Assembly (NCBI GenBank): GCA_026874595.1
Contig: CM049322.1
Coordinates: 51,861,386 to 51,925,385 of the forward strand
DNA from: Sipunculus nudus
Taxonomy: Eukaryota; Annelida; Sipuncula; Golfingiida; Sipunculidae
Direction: 5' to 3'
DNA length: 64,000 nt
The notes beneath the pieces were generated by a model that ran no database searches, was not told the origin of the DNA, and saw only the letters and a program-made list of their open reading frames with translations. The translations under genes were made by a program, and so were the position numbers. Shown here one piece after another: positions 17,926 through 29,890 of the stretch. Position 1 is the first letter of the stretch. The number at the start of each line of letters is the position of its first letter.

Positions 17926-20750
17926 CTAGTAGACTTGTAGACTCTAATATACGTTACTCAGATATAGCGAACGATCTGAAAAAAAACTGTTGCCGTTTCC
18001 ACACTGCCCGCATGCTTTTCAGTTTCATGGCGTCATAGTTACGTATAAAACAAAAGAAACCACACGAGTCATTCTAGAAGCTTGAAAACAAGATCCCTTT
18101 TAGCCTATTACAGGCATATTTTAATCAGCGGTCTTTGAATACAGGGCATGAATGGAGTATGTACATGTAGTTAAGAAATGTACAAAATTACGGTAAAAAG
18201 AAATTTTATTTTCACTGTCCGATTTAAAGTACTGGGCGATGACGATAATGGTACACGTATCCGGAGTGTCCTAGCAGATATTTCTTGGTTGTGCCAGCTT
18301 CTTTGTTGTACCTATGGTAGGCCAGTAGAATAAGTGGAAAAAATAAAACAAAATGAAACAATTTCTGTTTGCACAATGCATTTTCGTAAGGTATGTATAT
18401 TGACATAATAAAAATGATAAATGAACAACATTACATCCTTCCATGTAATGTTGTATATTAATCTGGCATTTTTTAATATCTTAGCTGTGTTTGAACGAAA
18501 TAATATATTATTGTAAAGACATATGCCGGATTTTGTATTCAGAGTTAACCTCTCCCCCAAGTGGTTAATCATGGTATTCGAGCTTTTACAACATTACCGA
18601 AGGAGAGAGACACAACCCTGATACAACCCTTCTGGTGATTACACATGTTGATGTCCATGCCCAACAACTATTGTAATTCTTTCTACATCATTTTATAGGG
18701 TAGTTTAGTGTAGGAAGTGCCCTTTTAAAATAATATTTGGGCCTGTTCACGTAGGAAGATGTTGAATTAACAAGAAAAATAAGGTCTTCTCTTGGAAATA
18801 AAATTCTTCCTGTCACGTAAGTGTAAACGAGTATTAAAAAGAGTGAACTAGCGATCACTGGCACCATGCTCCAACAAAACACTGCGCGAACACCACCTGC
18901 GTTTTCCGTTCTCTTTTCAGGCTACACATGGGTACAAGTTCATGTTTAGACTATTCCTTTTTTGGGACCTGTCGGCATGAGCAAAATCGGACCTCCGGTC
19001 ACAATGCCTTGTTATGGTGAACAGACACATATTGACCGTGTATACTCACATGCCTACACGTAACAATGTGTTAAACAGTTGAAGGGGGTAGGGTGTACTT
19101 GGGCCGTGTGTCGGGATGGCTTTGCCGGGGAACTTTTTTGAAACTGAACTGATAGTGAGAAAGGAGAGGCATAATATTTCTCCTGATTATGTCCCACTAA
19201 GAAGAAAATATCTTTTTTCGCTGAGCCTGTATGCAGAAGCCAGAGTTAACACATTAACTGTCCCCCTATAGCCGATATATATTTAGATGGTCTTATCCTG
19301 CTAATTTTTTTCCAGCGGAACTAATTTTGTTACATTTTTATTAAAATCTATATGTAAATAACTTTGTCATTATGGTATGTACTTGTTTGAATACCCAGAG
19401 TATCTCCTGTTAGATTTGCCATATACATTGTTCTTGCGGGACAATCCAAAAGTTTCATTTTACAGAAAAAAGTAATGTGTACTGCTGTCTAGTCTGACAA
19501 TTATTTTGAACCATACAGAAATCATTTATCAATTAGTTTTTTTTTTATTAATTTTTACTATTATATTTTGTATATCTATCATTTATTCGAAAAAATAGTG
19601 ATTTTTGGAAGATATGCTTTAAAACATAGCGTTTTAAAGTTAATGTCATAAAAGTCTCATATTATCATTAGTTATAACAACTGTGAATGCATTTCCAAAA
19701 CCTTTTATCCATGAAGCGGGACATTATTTAACAAAATTTTTTAGGCAAATGGTCAAGAAACAAGAAAACCACCAATTTTTTTATTTATATGTTTTTAACA
19801 CTGTAACTTTGTGAAGGTTGGAGTATTTTTAAAAGGCTAACATCAAATGCTTCGGTAGGACTTACAAAGTGTCAAGAAAATATAAAGCTCCCTTTTATAC
19901 TGAATTGATATTAATAACCCCTTTTACCATACTCTAGGGCTTCGTGACCTTTATTCTTCCACACTTGGTTTGCGCTGGATCTCCAATACGGCAAAAGTTC
20001 CAAAACGGAACTTTCGTAAAAAATAGTCAAAGATGACAGATATTTTTTTCACACCTGGACCTAATTTTTAGTTTATCAGGGGACGATTGAAGACCTCTAG
20101 TGCACTATGGCGCTGATTTAACAGCTGCTCTAATATAAAAAAAATTGGCAGGGGTATGCTATTTAAAAACTGTTGGGGTAATGTGTACTTCTTAATTGTT
20201 AACATCACTTTCTGTATCTTTGTGGCTTCTTGGCAAATTAGGCCTTTTGCACATAAAATAAAGTGCAAATTGATTGTGTAATTGTAAATGGTGAACATGT
20301 TTATGAATTATTTGTAGTTGAAAATTCCAATAATGCAGTAAATAGACAAAAAAATCAACAAATAGAAGACCGAGTTAGAAACAGAGGCAGACAACAATGT
20401 AAACAAAAGTTTACCCTTTATGCATTTTATTCCAAAGGAGATACTATCTATACCTGTCCTTTTACAAAATTAATATCATCATGTTAACAGAAGCCTTTAT
20501 AGGAGAAAAGAAGAGAAAGGATATTTTCATTTTGGTACTAGAAATTTTCCAGATCATTATGGGATTAACTGCTTTATTTGCTCTTTCAGTTTAATTATAT
20601 AAGGCGGATATTTGTGAGTTGTATCACTGAAAGGTACCTGTACTTATTAATTTAACCATCCACAGGGTAGCACGTACCAGAAGGGTATTTCTGTCATAAC
20701 TGGGGTTCCAATTGCACAAAATAATTCATTATTAGTAATATGACAATTTA
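17926..20750. other. Gene-free stretch
   Basis: AT-rich, with no confident exon, RNA gene or named repeat. The only notable item is the weak membrane-anchor ORF at 18688-18867. Confidence 0.4.
18688..18867 (-). CDS. Possible short membrane-anchored ORF, minus strand
   Basis: From ATG (18867) the minus strand encodes 59 residues beginning MVPVIASSLFLILVYTYVTG, a hydrophobic signal-anchor-like segment, followed by a luminal-type stretch with an NST glycosylation sequon. This resembles the start of a type II membrane enzyme, but there is a stop after 59 codons, no clear donor, and no known homologue. It could be chance in AT-rich DNA. Confidence 0.15.
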   Translation of the reverse strand: MVPVIASSLFLILVYTYVTGRILFPREDLIFLVNSTSSYVNRPKYYFKRALPTLNYPIK

Positions 20751-20753
20751 TGT

Positions 20754-21050
20754 TAGGTAAAGTATGTTGGGTTTTACACCGGAGCATTCTGGCTCATCAG
20801 GCGGGAGTTTATCCCGGTAAAGCGACTTAGGTGTTTCACTCCTAATAGATGGGACGCCAGTCCTTCGCATGTAGCCTTCCAAGTATTTACTGGTACCCAT
20901 CTCTACTGCTGGCTGGACAGAGCCACACATGCGGTTTGGACCCAAGAGTCTTAGAATGCCGGGATTTGGCCCAGAATTCAATTAAACTCTCAACCTCTCG
21001 ATCATTTGCCGGGCACCTTAGGAATTATCCCCACCCCCAAACATTAAGGT
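20754..21050 (+). repeat. Dispersed repeat, unit with 'CCTAATAGATGGGACGCCAG'
   Basis: This GC-richer block (GGCGGGAGTTTATCCCGGTA, CCTAATAGATGGGACGCCAG, ACCTCTCGATCATTTGCCGG) resembles a repeat common in invertebrate genomes. It has open frames on both strands but no domain. Identification is from memory of the motif. Confidence 0.4.
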
Positions 21051-21310
21051 AGTTAATTTATTGAAACCGTCACAATATGTGTAAACTTACAGAATACTTT
21101 TATTAAGACGATTAATATCATGCGATTGTATTGGTGAACTAAGAGCAGTATAGCCGATCTAAGAGTGGTTGATGAACCATGAACGACAAAAAAATTCAGA
21201 AATAGGAATGCGAGTTTTAAGTTGGTGGCAAACTTAATACTCGAAAGGAAACCTCTAAGATGAGATTTACCCTTTTATTTTTTTAAATTACAAGTTGTTA
21301 GACATTTAAA

Positions 21311-21312
<2 letters not shown>

Positions 21313-21376
<64 letters not shown>

Positions 21377-21379
21377 TAA
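21313..21379. repeat. (TA)n microsatellite
   Basis: About 33 TA units with one interruption. Confidence 0.95.
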
Positions 21380-21996
21380 AAAACGATTCCCAACTCTACG
21401 GTCAATTATTTAGAGTGGGCATGGACATGAAAATGTGTTATTACAGGAAGAATCATATCGCACGTTTGCCATCATTGCTTTAAATTCTCGTACACCAGGA
21501 TTAGCCACTTAGAGATAGGAGTAACCTTGAAGTACAAAAGCAGCCATACCTCTGAACAGAAATATAGTATTTCGTCAAAGTTTGTTATATAACTCGGCTA
21601 AGAAATAAAATGTATCTCAATATAACAAACAACAATATATGCATAGATATATGGGTGAGAAGGTGGTATGTGAAGTAACACAATATATACGCTACTTTTT
21701 ATAATAAAAAGTCACCTAAAATAATATTTTTTATCCGGAATCCATTTAATTTGACACTATCTAATGTCATCAAATCATTAGTCTTGCTCCTTTGGTACCG
21801 TCGTTGGAACTTGTAAGACTGAATGAGGATGTTTAATGTCATTTATGTGAAAATCTGATATTTTCAAAAATTGCGTCTTTGGGTTGAAGAAAAAAGGTAA
21901 AATATTCATATTTCTCTACGTTTGATTATGGTAGACATTTAGTATGTCAAACTACATAACCCGCAAAAATACATTGTGTAAACTGATATTTTTTAC

Positions 21997-22141
21997 CTGT
22001 GGTCTTTATTCTGGCTAAATCTGTTGGCTTTTGGTTACTGGTGCTCTCCGATCTCATATTCTTTTCTTCTTGCACCACCCCACGAAGACGCTTGTCGCCG
22101 ACCTGATCCTGTGCCCGGCTTTGTGGCATCTGTGTCTTTGA
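21997..22141 (-). CDS. Possible coding exon of unknown gene, minus strand
   Basis: On the minus strand an open stretch rich in K, R, Q and E (RAQDQVGDKRLRGVVQEEKN) runs to AAGACCACAG followed by GTAAAA, a good donor. The acceptor side (TTGAAG) has a weak pyrimidine tract. Composition is more coding-like than its surroundings, but no family is recognised and no partner exon was found. It sits 165 bases from the CARD pseudo-exon on the other strand. Confidence 0.22.
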
Positions 22142-22305
22142 CTTCAATCAAAAGTATTATATCTTTAGGGTTTAATACATTATCGGTTCAGTTTATAGTA
22201 CTATTTTTTATAGGTTCATTACTGTTTCATCCTCGCTGTGTTATGTATATTGAGTGCAATGATAGATGCAGCATATTTTCATGCTACACAGGTCTGCTGA
22301 TGATT

Positions 22306-22447
22306 ATGGGTCGATCAGATATTAAGAAAGTAATATAACAGAACAGGGCGTTCTTGGTATCCATCATTGATTTTGAATGGTACTGCGCTTCTGGACCAGC
22401 TGGTACAAGACTATATCATGTCCCAGGACCAACTTGCCCATCTGAAG
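22306..22447 (+). pseudogene. Decayed CARD exon with an in-frame stop and a 1-nt insertion
   Basis: Aligning with the intact exon at 55508-55648: the ATG is at the same position, codon 11 is TAA, then QNRAFLVSIIDF matches DNRAFLVENLDL, then one extra G shifts the frame, and NGTALLDQLVQDYIMSQDQL with AHLK matches the end of the intact exon residue for residue in spacing. Length is 142 against 141 nt. It ends at GTAATG, a usable donor at the same place as in the intact exon. No partner for CARD exon 2 is found in the following kilobase. It is most simply a pseudogene relic of a CARD paralogue. Confidence 0.7.
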
Positions 22448-23310
22448 GTAATGATAGTTGAAAACATTGTTTATTACAAATTGTCCCACGAATAACATAT
22501 TGTATAAATTGTTATTATTGCATTATTAAGGTCGACTTGAATCTTTTTACCAAACTGATTACAATAATTTTACATTAAAAAGTACTTGTCCATGCTGATG
22601 TCTTGGTTGTGTTTTATTATGATTAGTACATTAAATAAACATTGAATGTACAAGTAAATCTTGTGGATGAGTGGGCATTACAATTTTGTCCCACCGATGG
22701 AAAAGGGGAAGTAAATTCTTGCACCACTGATCAGAGGCCAATAAACTTGATTTTTTCAAGAATTTTTCGATGGCCATAAGAGCTGAGAAACCCACTTATC
22801 AGGATAGAGGTTTTTCAAGCATAAATCCGATTTTATTAACAAGTGCACAGAGACCAAAGGCTTTTCAATTAATTAGGTAACCCTGATATTTTCAAATAAA
22901 TATTTTGAATGACTATTCTGCAAATTAAAATATTCATAGACATATTACTGAATATGGTGACAACTTACTAACAATGCCTGTTTATAACCAAACCAGATTA
23001 AAAAGCCAAAACTTTGTCCCACATTAATCATTTAAACTTCAAATTTACAATAAATGACAATGAAACCTACTTTTAAATCCAAAATTTATAAAGTGCAAGT
23101 AGTACACAAAGAATTTGTAATTTGTAGATAATTTCTCAATAAAATCTATAAGATATATTTTCCTCCAACAATTTATAAACATATGGCTTTTTTAAATATT
23201 TCAGGTAAAGGGATCAGCCAAATTAATTTAATGGGAAATGTAAAATTTTCGCAAAACACCAGGAACAAAATGTACTATCTAACAGTGAATAATAACCATG
23301 GGCAATCCCA
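22448..23310. other. AT-rich gap between CARD pseudo-exon and LRR fragment
   Basis: Searched by eye for the partner CARD exon (a LLD.L...F..F...L.E.GQ pattern) on the + strand; none found. Confidence 0.4.
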
Positions 23311-23490
23311 ATGCGCCCACTTAACATGTCACAGTGTCGCCTCACATCACGTGGTGTGTTAGCGGTAAAAGAAGCCTCCCCGGAGACATTAACTGACCTG
23401 GACGTGAGTCAGGACTACCGGATGGGACAGGTCGACGAATTGGTGAGCTGTATAGAGAGGAAGACACAACTAAAAAAAAAACATGTCCAA
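23311..23490 (+). pseudogene. LRR-like coding fragment, possible remnant of an immune receptor
   Basis: The open stretch from ATG 23311 encodes MRPLNMSQCRLTSRGVLAVK, then LTDLDVSQDYRMGQVDELVS and CIERKTQLKK. Two successive L..L..S units with spacing near that of ribonuclease-inhibitor-type leucine-rich repeats (as in NLR C-termini) can be read. The frame has a stop just upstream (TAA 23293-23295), and runs into an A-rich and (GA)n tract downstream. An internal CACAG (23334) could be an acceptor and GTGAGC at 23443 a donor. It lies 0.9 kb after the CARD pseudo-exon on the same strand. It may be a relic or a real isolated exon. Confidence 0.4.
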
Positions 23491-23552
23491 CATAAAAAGT
23501 TCAGTTTACATTTTACCTGGACTACTAATTTACCTGTTTAAGCATGTGTATG

Positions 23553-23553
23553 T

Positions 23554-23590
<37 letters not shown>
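23553..23590. repeat. (GA)n microsatellite
   Basis: GA repeat with one AAAG interruption. Confidence 0.95.
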
Positions 23591-23899
23591 CACAAAAAGG
23601 AGTCCAGGTACGGATTGGCTGCTCCTTAAGTTCTATCAGAAGGGAGTCCTCTATCTTTTGTGAAAAATTCGTCACTTTGTTCCACATGATATTCATGATA
23701 CTGTATTATTGTGCTGTACGGTATGACATCATATCATTTTCATCTGGGGAGTTTGAGCTGCATTCTAGTGTTCCGCACCCGTTTGATTGATTTTCTCAGT
23801 CTGAAAGTATTTCGAATGAAAGTTGTAAATATTATTGTTGTAGGCAAACTCAATGTAGAGTCGTTTTTTTTATTTAACAATATTAACAAAGTACACAAG

Positions 23900-23910
23900 G
23901 TATATATAAG

Positions 23911-23947
<37 letters not shown>

Positions 23948-23973
23948 CTTGTTTATATATATATATATATATA
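23900..23973. repeat. (TA)n tracts in a small inverted repeat
   Basis: Two TA tracts flank ACACATATACACCTTGT, and AAGTACACAAGGTATATATA precedes them, forming an imperfect hairpin. Confidence 0.8.
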
Positions 23974-24686
23974 ATCATCCTGGCTAAAATAAAGTATATG
24001 AAAGAAATTGTCAACGTTAAAAGTGACAACCCTAAAACTGTGCGTCAAGTGCCCAAGAGCAAGCTTTGGCCTTGACAAAGAATGAAATGTGAAAGAGAAG
24101 TTTCTCTGTGTTAAAGTCCATTAAGGATTAAGGGTTCGGCTGAAGAATTGGTACCAAGAAAATAATGACCTCGGACAAAGTGAAAGAACATGTCTGTAAC
24201 ATGCTTTGTGTAATGAAAATGCCATATTATGTTTACGTTGTCATGGGATGAACAAAGGCTTGAAAATAATTTGGTGCTCCCACACATAATCTTGAATTAA
24301 CCCGACACCGTCAGCGAGCAACAAAGTAAATATTATTCGCGTCATGCACGTCACCATTGGAAACTAATAACAAACAGGTAAAGGCCTACTTGGATTGCTG
24401 TCGCTGATGTATGCAGTTTACTTTAAATATGGCGTGCGCACATTTTTATGGTGATAATATTCAAAGGCTTAGTGCAGTGGGATTTCTTTTGCATCAGATT
24501 GTCGTCTCTGTACGTGACTCGATCAAATGTTAGCACATGCATGACTTGACATCCTGGCGTTGTCTGATCAATTACAAGTATAGCAAATTTGTCAAAACAC
24601 TTTATACAATGAATATGCCTTCTCCCCAATCCCGTTTCTGTCGCCTGACCTCTCGTTTTATTTACTTTTAAACAATTGTGTAATGA

Positions 24687-24726
<40 letters not shown>

Positions 24727-25937
24727 ATGTATATATGTATATATATATTTATATATACACAAATATATCTCACAACTACAGCAACATTTTTACATTGATT
24801 AACAAACAAAAATCACATACATTTTGAAAAACACACAACAGAATGACTGAGGAAAAATATGCAGATACCTATATCTCATATACCAGATTCTATCTGCTAT
24901 TAATTTTCCTCATATCAGTCCGGATAGATAACATTCCAATGGTACACATTTAACTGATAATTATAAAATCAGCGATTATTTATAAAATATTTTGTCTTTG
25001 TTATTTCCTTATCTGAAATGTGAATTCTGGCATATATATATATATATATATTTGTTTCCGCCAATAAAGTTGGTTGTAAATTCGATCAAAAAGTTGGATT
25101 ACCGTTTCCTTATATAAGAAAATTAATTGCATCTGTCACTTTCTATCAATTTTATTTAACAGCTGGACAAAAACAGGTTAATAATTATTCAATATTTCAT
25201 GCTGGAATTCCTGGGTGTATCGGTTCAGTGAAATACAATATATATATTTTTTTCTGAATAGATACATCCAAATATAAATCCCATTTATTATTTCTGGTGG
25301 TTTTGTCACCTAAGCATTTGTTACAGATCAATTTTGAACATAAAAGTGTCATATCATATGCTATTTTCTTGATAAATGCATTATTAATGTAAATAACATT
25401 TTGTCCAAATGTTGATACTAAAGTATTGCACACAACTTCCAGGGTATACAGCTGACTACTGACTGAAATTGTAATGTCTGTAAAGATGTTATAGTAGTTT
25501 AAAATCATCTTCCCTTGAAAAGGACCTATCTGTTTTCATCAGGTCTCCCAAAAATGTATGCCTGTTGAAGAGAGTTTGTTATACAATACTAATTTGTTTC
25601 CAATATTCAACAATTTATTATTCAATAATGCCTGAGATATGACTTCAGCTGTGCACTCAGGAGTAACTTTTAACACATGAGCCCCTGACATCAAGCAATT
25701 TTTATAGAACGTTGTTTTAACTTGCAATTATATTTAAAAAATCGACAACACGCCCTTTTTTCAGGTTTTGTTACAAACTTAGTCCATCAATTTCATTTTT
25801 ATCCATATAACGTGTTGAGCTTTTGCCATTACTTTAACATCTGGTAGATTTTAACCACCTTTACTATATGTGCTAACTGCAGTGTAATATTTCCCCTATG
25901 CTTTTTAAGCATTCACACAAATTTATTTACTGCTTTT

Positions 25938-25983
<46 letters not shown>

Positions 25984-26420
25984 TAATCAAACCTTTGGGC
26001 GGTATACACATGTTTGTTACATATAAAATATTTGATATAAAGAGAGACACTTCAATTTTACCTCATACTTACTATTTGCATGTAAATTAACCCATTCACA
26101 ATTTATTGACTTCTTTTGATGATATTTATACCAGTCCATTCCACACCTGAATATACATAATTTACCTCAAGAAAAGTAAAATGTGAAAGACACCTTAAAA
26201 CCTTCATTCACGGAGGGTAACTGAGTATTTGACCACTAGATCTACGTTTAAGATGTATAGGCCGAAAAAAACACACAAAACACATTTCCAATGCTTCAAT
26301 TAAACGCTTTTGCAGCTGAATCAATCATCATAAAAACAACGGAGAAATACTGGTGCTCTTCAAAGCAGACCTGTTGTTCCAGATTGAACTGTAAATATTT
26401 TAACCCCAAGATATACCATA

Positions 26421-26962
26421 AGCATATAACATGAGCATGTACCGGAATTTTAAAACAGTTTGTTCACTCTGAGGTTTGTTATTCGCATTCACTTTTTTAG
26501 TTTTAAATGTAAATCCATATACGTAAGTATCTGATTGGGAAATATGCTGTGATGTTAAAGCCATATTTCAGTGACCTGCTTCATGTTAATTTGTGATACA
26601 GATATTGCCTTTCCTCTCAAGTTATGTGATACACATATTGCAATACGCCAGCCCTCCAGTTTGGGGGGGGGGGGGGGGTGATAATAACCAAATTCCCATC
26701 CAAGATATTAACCATGATATCCCATAAGCAAATCATATGAGCATACACCGTAATTTTAAAACACTTCGTTCACTTCAAATTTTGTTTTTCGCATTTTTTT
26801 TTCAGTTTTAAATGTTAATAAATATATGTCAGTATCTGATGGGGCAATATGCTGTGTTGTAAGTGGCATGTTTGAGTGACATACTTTATGTTAAATTGTG
26901 AGTTAGATATGCCTGTAGCTCTCAAGTTACATGATACACATATTGCAATTCGCCAGCCCTCC
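26421..26962 (+). repeat. 300-bp local tandem duplication
   Basis: Units 26421-26668 and 26725-26962 share GGAATTTTAAAACA-type starts, ATCTGAT.GGG.AATATGCTGTG and the end GTGATACACATATTGCAAT.CGCCAGCCCTCC; a poly-G run (26663-26678) follows the first unit. Confidence 0.7.
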
Positions 26963-27239
26963 TTTTGTTGGCGGGGGTATCAACCAAATTTGTAAAAAAA
27001 ACAGCTATTTTTTTATATTTTAAATTGTTTGGTGGATGCAACCGCCTCCATTTTTAATGCTGACCTATTTAGTATTTACATCTGCAGAGTTTTGGTTTGG
27101 GACTACTACTTGAAAGGGCAGTAGAACTCACTTCCTTTAAATTATTTTATATTTTTGATCTCACCCAGGCCCGATGTCTACAGCACCTGAACGTGCAATC
27201 ATTCCCATTACTGTGTCATAACACGAAGTAACTACCCCT

Positions 27240-27375
27240 AGAAGCAATCGTTTATAAGTGATACACGGCTGTGATTCACAGCTTTCCCGTTAAGCCTGTA
27301 GAGCGCAAACCCTTGGTTGGGCCGACCTTGAAAATTCTCACCGATTTCAGTCTCTTTGCTCTACTCCTGAGCCAC
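27240..27375 (-). repeat. Degenerate tRNA-derived SINE
   Basis: On the minus strand AGTGGCTCAGGAGTAGAGC resembles a pol III A box and GTGAGAATTTTCAAGGTC a decayed B box. A paralogous copy in the duplicate lies at 34908-35035, so insertion preceded the duplication. Confidence 0.45.
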
Positions 27376-27699
27376 TGAAGCCGGTTTAAAAAGCTCTTTA
27401 GTAACTTGGTAAATACGAAACAGATGAGACCTTTTTTATGTGTAAATCCTTTATGAGGTTAGGTTTTCCCTGTGAATACATATACAAACGTGCACAATAG
27501 AGAAGTACTTTCCTGTGTGCATGACCAGCGTTTGGTAAACACATAATAAATGGGACGGCCTGGCACTATACGGGTTATACAGGTTGTGTAAATATTGTTC
27601 ATTATGGATAGATTTTTTTATCAACAAAATCAATACAAACTAAGTAAACTCAGTCATCCTATATACAGGATCTGACGGGATATATCGATATAAGTGACA

Positions 27700-27896
27700 C
27701 CCCTCGACTTCTTTTTTGTAACAGCTAATATGCGCATGTGCAATAAACTGGATTGGCTGCTTATATTAATATCGAATGCAAGAGATCTGTCAGACCCAGA
27801 GTGCGCGCTTTTGATATAACAACGGAGTTGAAACACCTTTGAACGAATTCTCTGAGAAACAGGTTTTACGACCCTTACTTGGCACAGGTAACACAG
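27700..27896 (+). promoter_or_regulatory. Promoter-like block with NRF1-like site and exon-1 donor (copy 2)
   Basis: TGCGCATGTGCA (27731-27742) is close to the NRF1 consensus TGCGCATGCGCA. About 155 bases later TAACACAG is followed by GTAAGC (27897). The same arrangement is conserved in copy 3 (35370-35381, donor at 35532). No TATA box is placed. Promoter function is inferred from conservation and splice-like end. Confidence 0.4.
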
Positions 27897-28127
27897 GTAA
27901 GCACAATATATTATACAGGGATAAATTATAGACCATAGCCTCTATTAGGCTGGGATATTGATAGCGTGCAGTAGATATAAAATATTCCTATGCGAATGCT
28001 TTGTTTAGGAACATTTCTTTCAGCAAGGTCTCATCAGGCACCATGTAGGTAGCTTTGCGTCCGTCCTTTCCGGTAGGTGTCTTTTCCGTGAAATGTGCGC
28101 CTTAGTGCGGTTTAGGTTTATACACAT

Positions 28128-28384
28128 ATTGTGTGTGTGAGTGTGTTATGGTACAAATGGTAATCATACTAATGCTAATGTTGAGATTTAATTCATTAAA
28201 AGACTGCCACCTCACATAATTGTAAGCAATGTCTGAATTATGGAATCGAAACCCTTGGTACAAATGCTAGTCGTACCGGTTCAGATCCCAATTGTCATTT
28301 GTACTGGTACGATTGCCAGTTGTAAGCAATTTTGATTTGTACCATTTCCGATCGTACCAGATGGCCATTTGTACCATGACACAA

Positions 28385-28400
<16 letters not shown>
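28128..28400. repeat. GTACAAATGG inverted-repeat element (copy 2)
   Basis: Ends TATGGTACAAATGGTAATC and GGCCATTTGTACCATGACAC are inverted, next to GT/CA-rich tracts. The interior is a series of ATTGTACC/GGTACGATT words. The counterpart in copy 3 is 35765-36088. Confidence 0.55.
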
Positions 28401-28415
<15 letters not shown>

Positions 28416-29315
28416 GTAGCATGTTACATACAGCATTGTATTTTCCGATAAAATCATGTAACAGCTAACAAATATGGAATTGGTATCTTTGAGCGTGTAC
28501 CGCTGTCTCTTTAGTTTTGTTACCTGGTCGAGCTGGTGTCGTTTTACGTTTTCAGGTACGGATATCGTCGTTTGGTGCTTATATACGGTAGAAAGGATGT
28601 AGCTTGATATCTGGGGGAGCGGGGTGGCTGCCTGGTGTTTTATATTTGGTAGGGAAGCTAAAGCTAGTATTTTTCTCACTGAGAAACTTTGCCTGCCCCC
28701 TCAAGACACCACAACGAAAAACGTATCAAAATAATAGCTGGCTGCTGTATGATGTTTCAAGCAGCATAAAGCCGATGGCCCAGGACCAACGATCTGATAC
28801 ATGAGAGAGGCTTTTTTTAAGTAATTGTTCTGAATAAAATACTGTTTGCACCCCCAAAATGTGAAAAGAATGAATGCGCGAAAAAGCACCTCGTTTTTGG
28901 AATGGATAAAAGGCTCTGAACATTATAACATCCCCCATGCCACTCACTTGGAGTTGATATGCAAGTCTCTAAATTTTCAAAACAGGTCAATTGACTTTTC
29001 ATTCAAACTGGTTCTCCTTAATCACGTTACGTAATCCGCGTATCTGCATGAGTAGTCCCAATGAGTAGCCAAATTGATACACATATCATTCACCAATGTA
29101 AACCGTATGATAAGGCCTATAATCCGTAAGGGGTCTTGGCCCGGTAATAATTTTTGCACACGTATATCATTCCCCATAACAATTATAATTGAATTATTTG
29201 TTTCATTTGTGAATATGCAACGGGATCATTTGTAAATGGAAACATCTTTACCGTATATTTGGGTAGAGATGTGTATTCCCGCCATTTATCAAATCTTTAA
29301 TAATGTATCTTTCAG

Positions 29316-29410
29316 GTTGACGCATAGCATTTACACGCCGATCCGTCCAGAGATGCAGTCGAGAGCTAAAGCGACACCGGACGATTCTTAAAAACACATT
29401 GCTCAAACAG
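29316..29410 (+). other. Conserved exon-like block, probably non-coding (copy 2)
   Basis: ATGTATCTTTCAG precedes it and CTCAAACAG/GTGAGTATAT ends it. The core ACACGCCGATCCGTCCAGAG is nearly identical to copy 3 (37820-37912). Frames with stops differ between copies, so it is best read as a 5' UTR exon or a relic. Confidence 0.45.
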
Positions 29411-29739
29411 GTGAGTATATCTAAATTGAATTTCTCTACAAATTCTGTTTGCATATTTGTATTTATGAACATATACTTTCATGTATATTTTAACATTTCT
29501 AGTGTATACATTGTAGAATGCACGTCTGTATTTCTTACATAAAGTATCTGGTTCGTCTGATCTGAATTATTTCGTAAAGCTAGTTTTTATAAAAATTGAC
29601 TCGTAAGTTTTTTTTTGTGTGTGGAGGTAACCGCACCCTTATATTGTCATGTCTTGTCGAATTATTAATCTAAGTATGTACATCAATAGAATTAATTTCG
29701 GTTTGAAACTACGTGTCAGACTGGTAGCACTTGCTTCCT

Positions 29740-29890
29740 ATCATATTATTTGTGTATCCTGGTGTCATCCAGGCCCAGGGTCATGGGTGTGTAATTACCC
29801 CCATTGCTGGATTATAAAATCTCACCGCCTCGGCTGAGATACAAACTCACGACTCCCGACTTTTAGTCCTGTGCTCTATTCCTTATTCAC
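29740..29890 (-). repeat. Degenerate tRNA-derived SINE
   Basis: Minus-strand AATAGAGCACAGGACTAAAA (A box) and GTCGTGAGTTTGTATCTCAG (decayed B box) followed by a CCGAGGCGGTGAG body. Confidence 0.5.
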
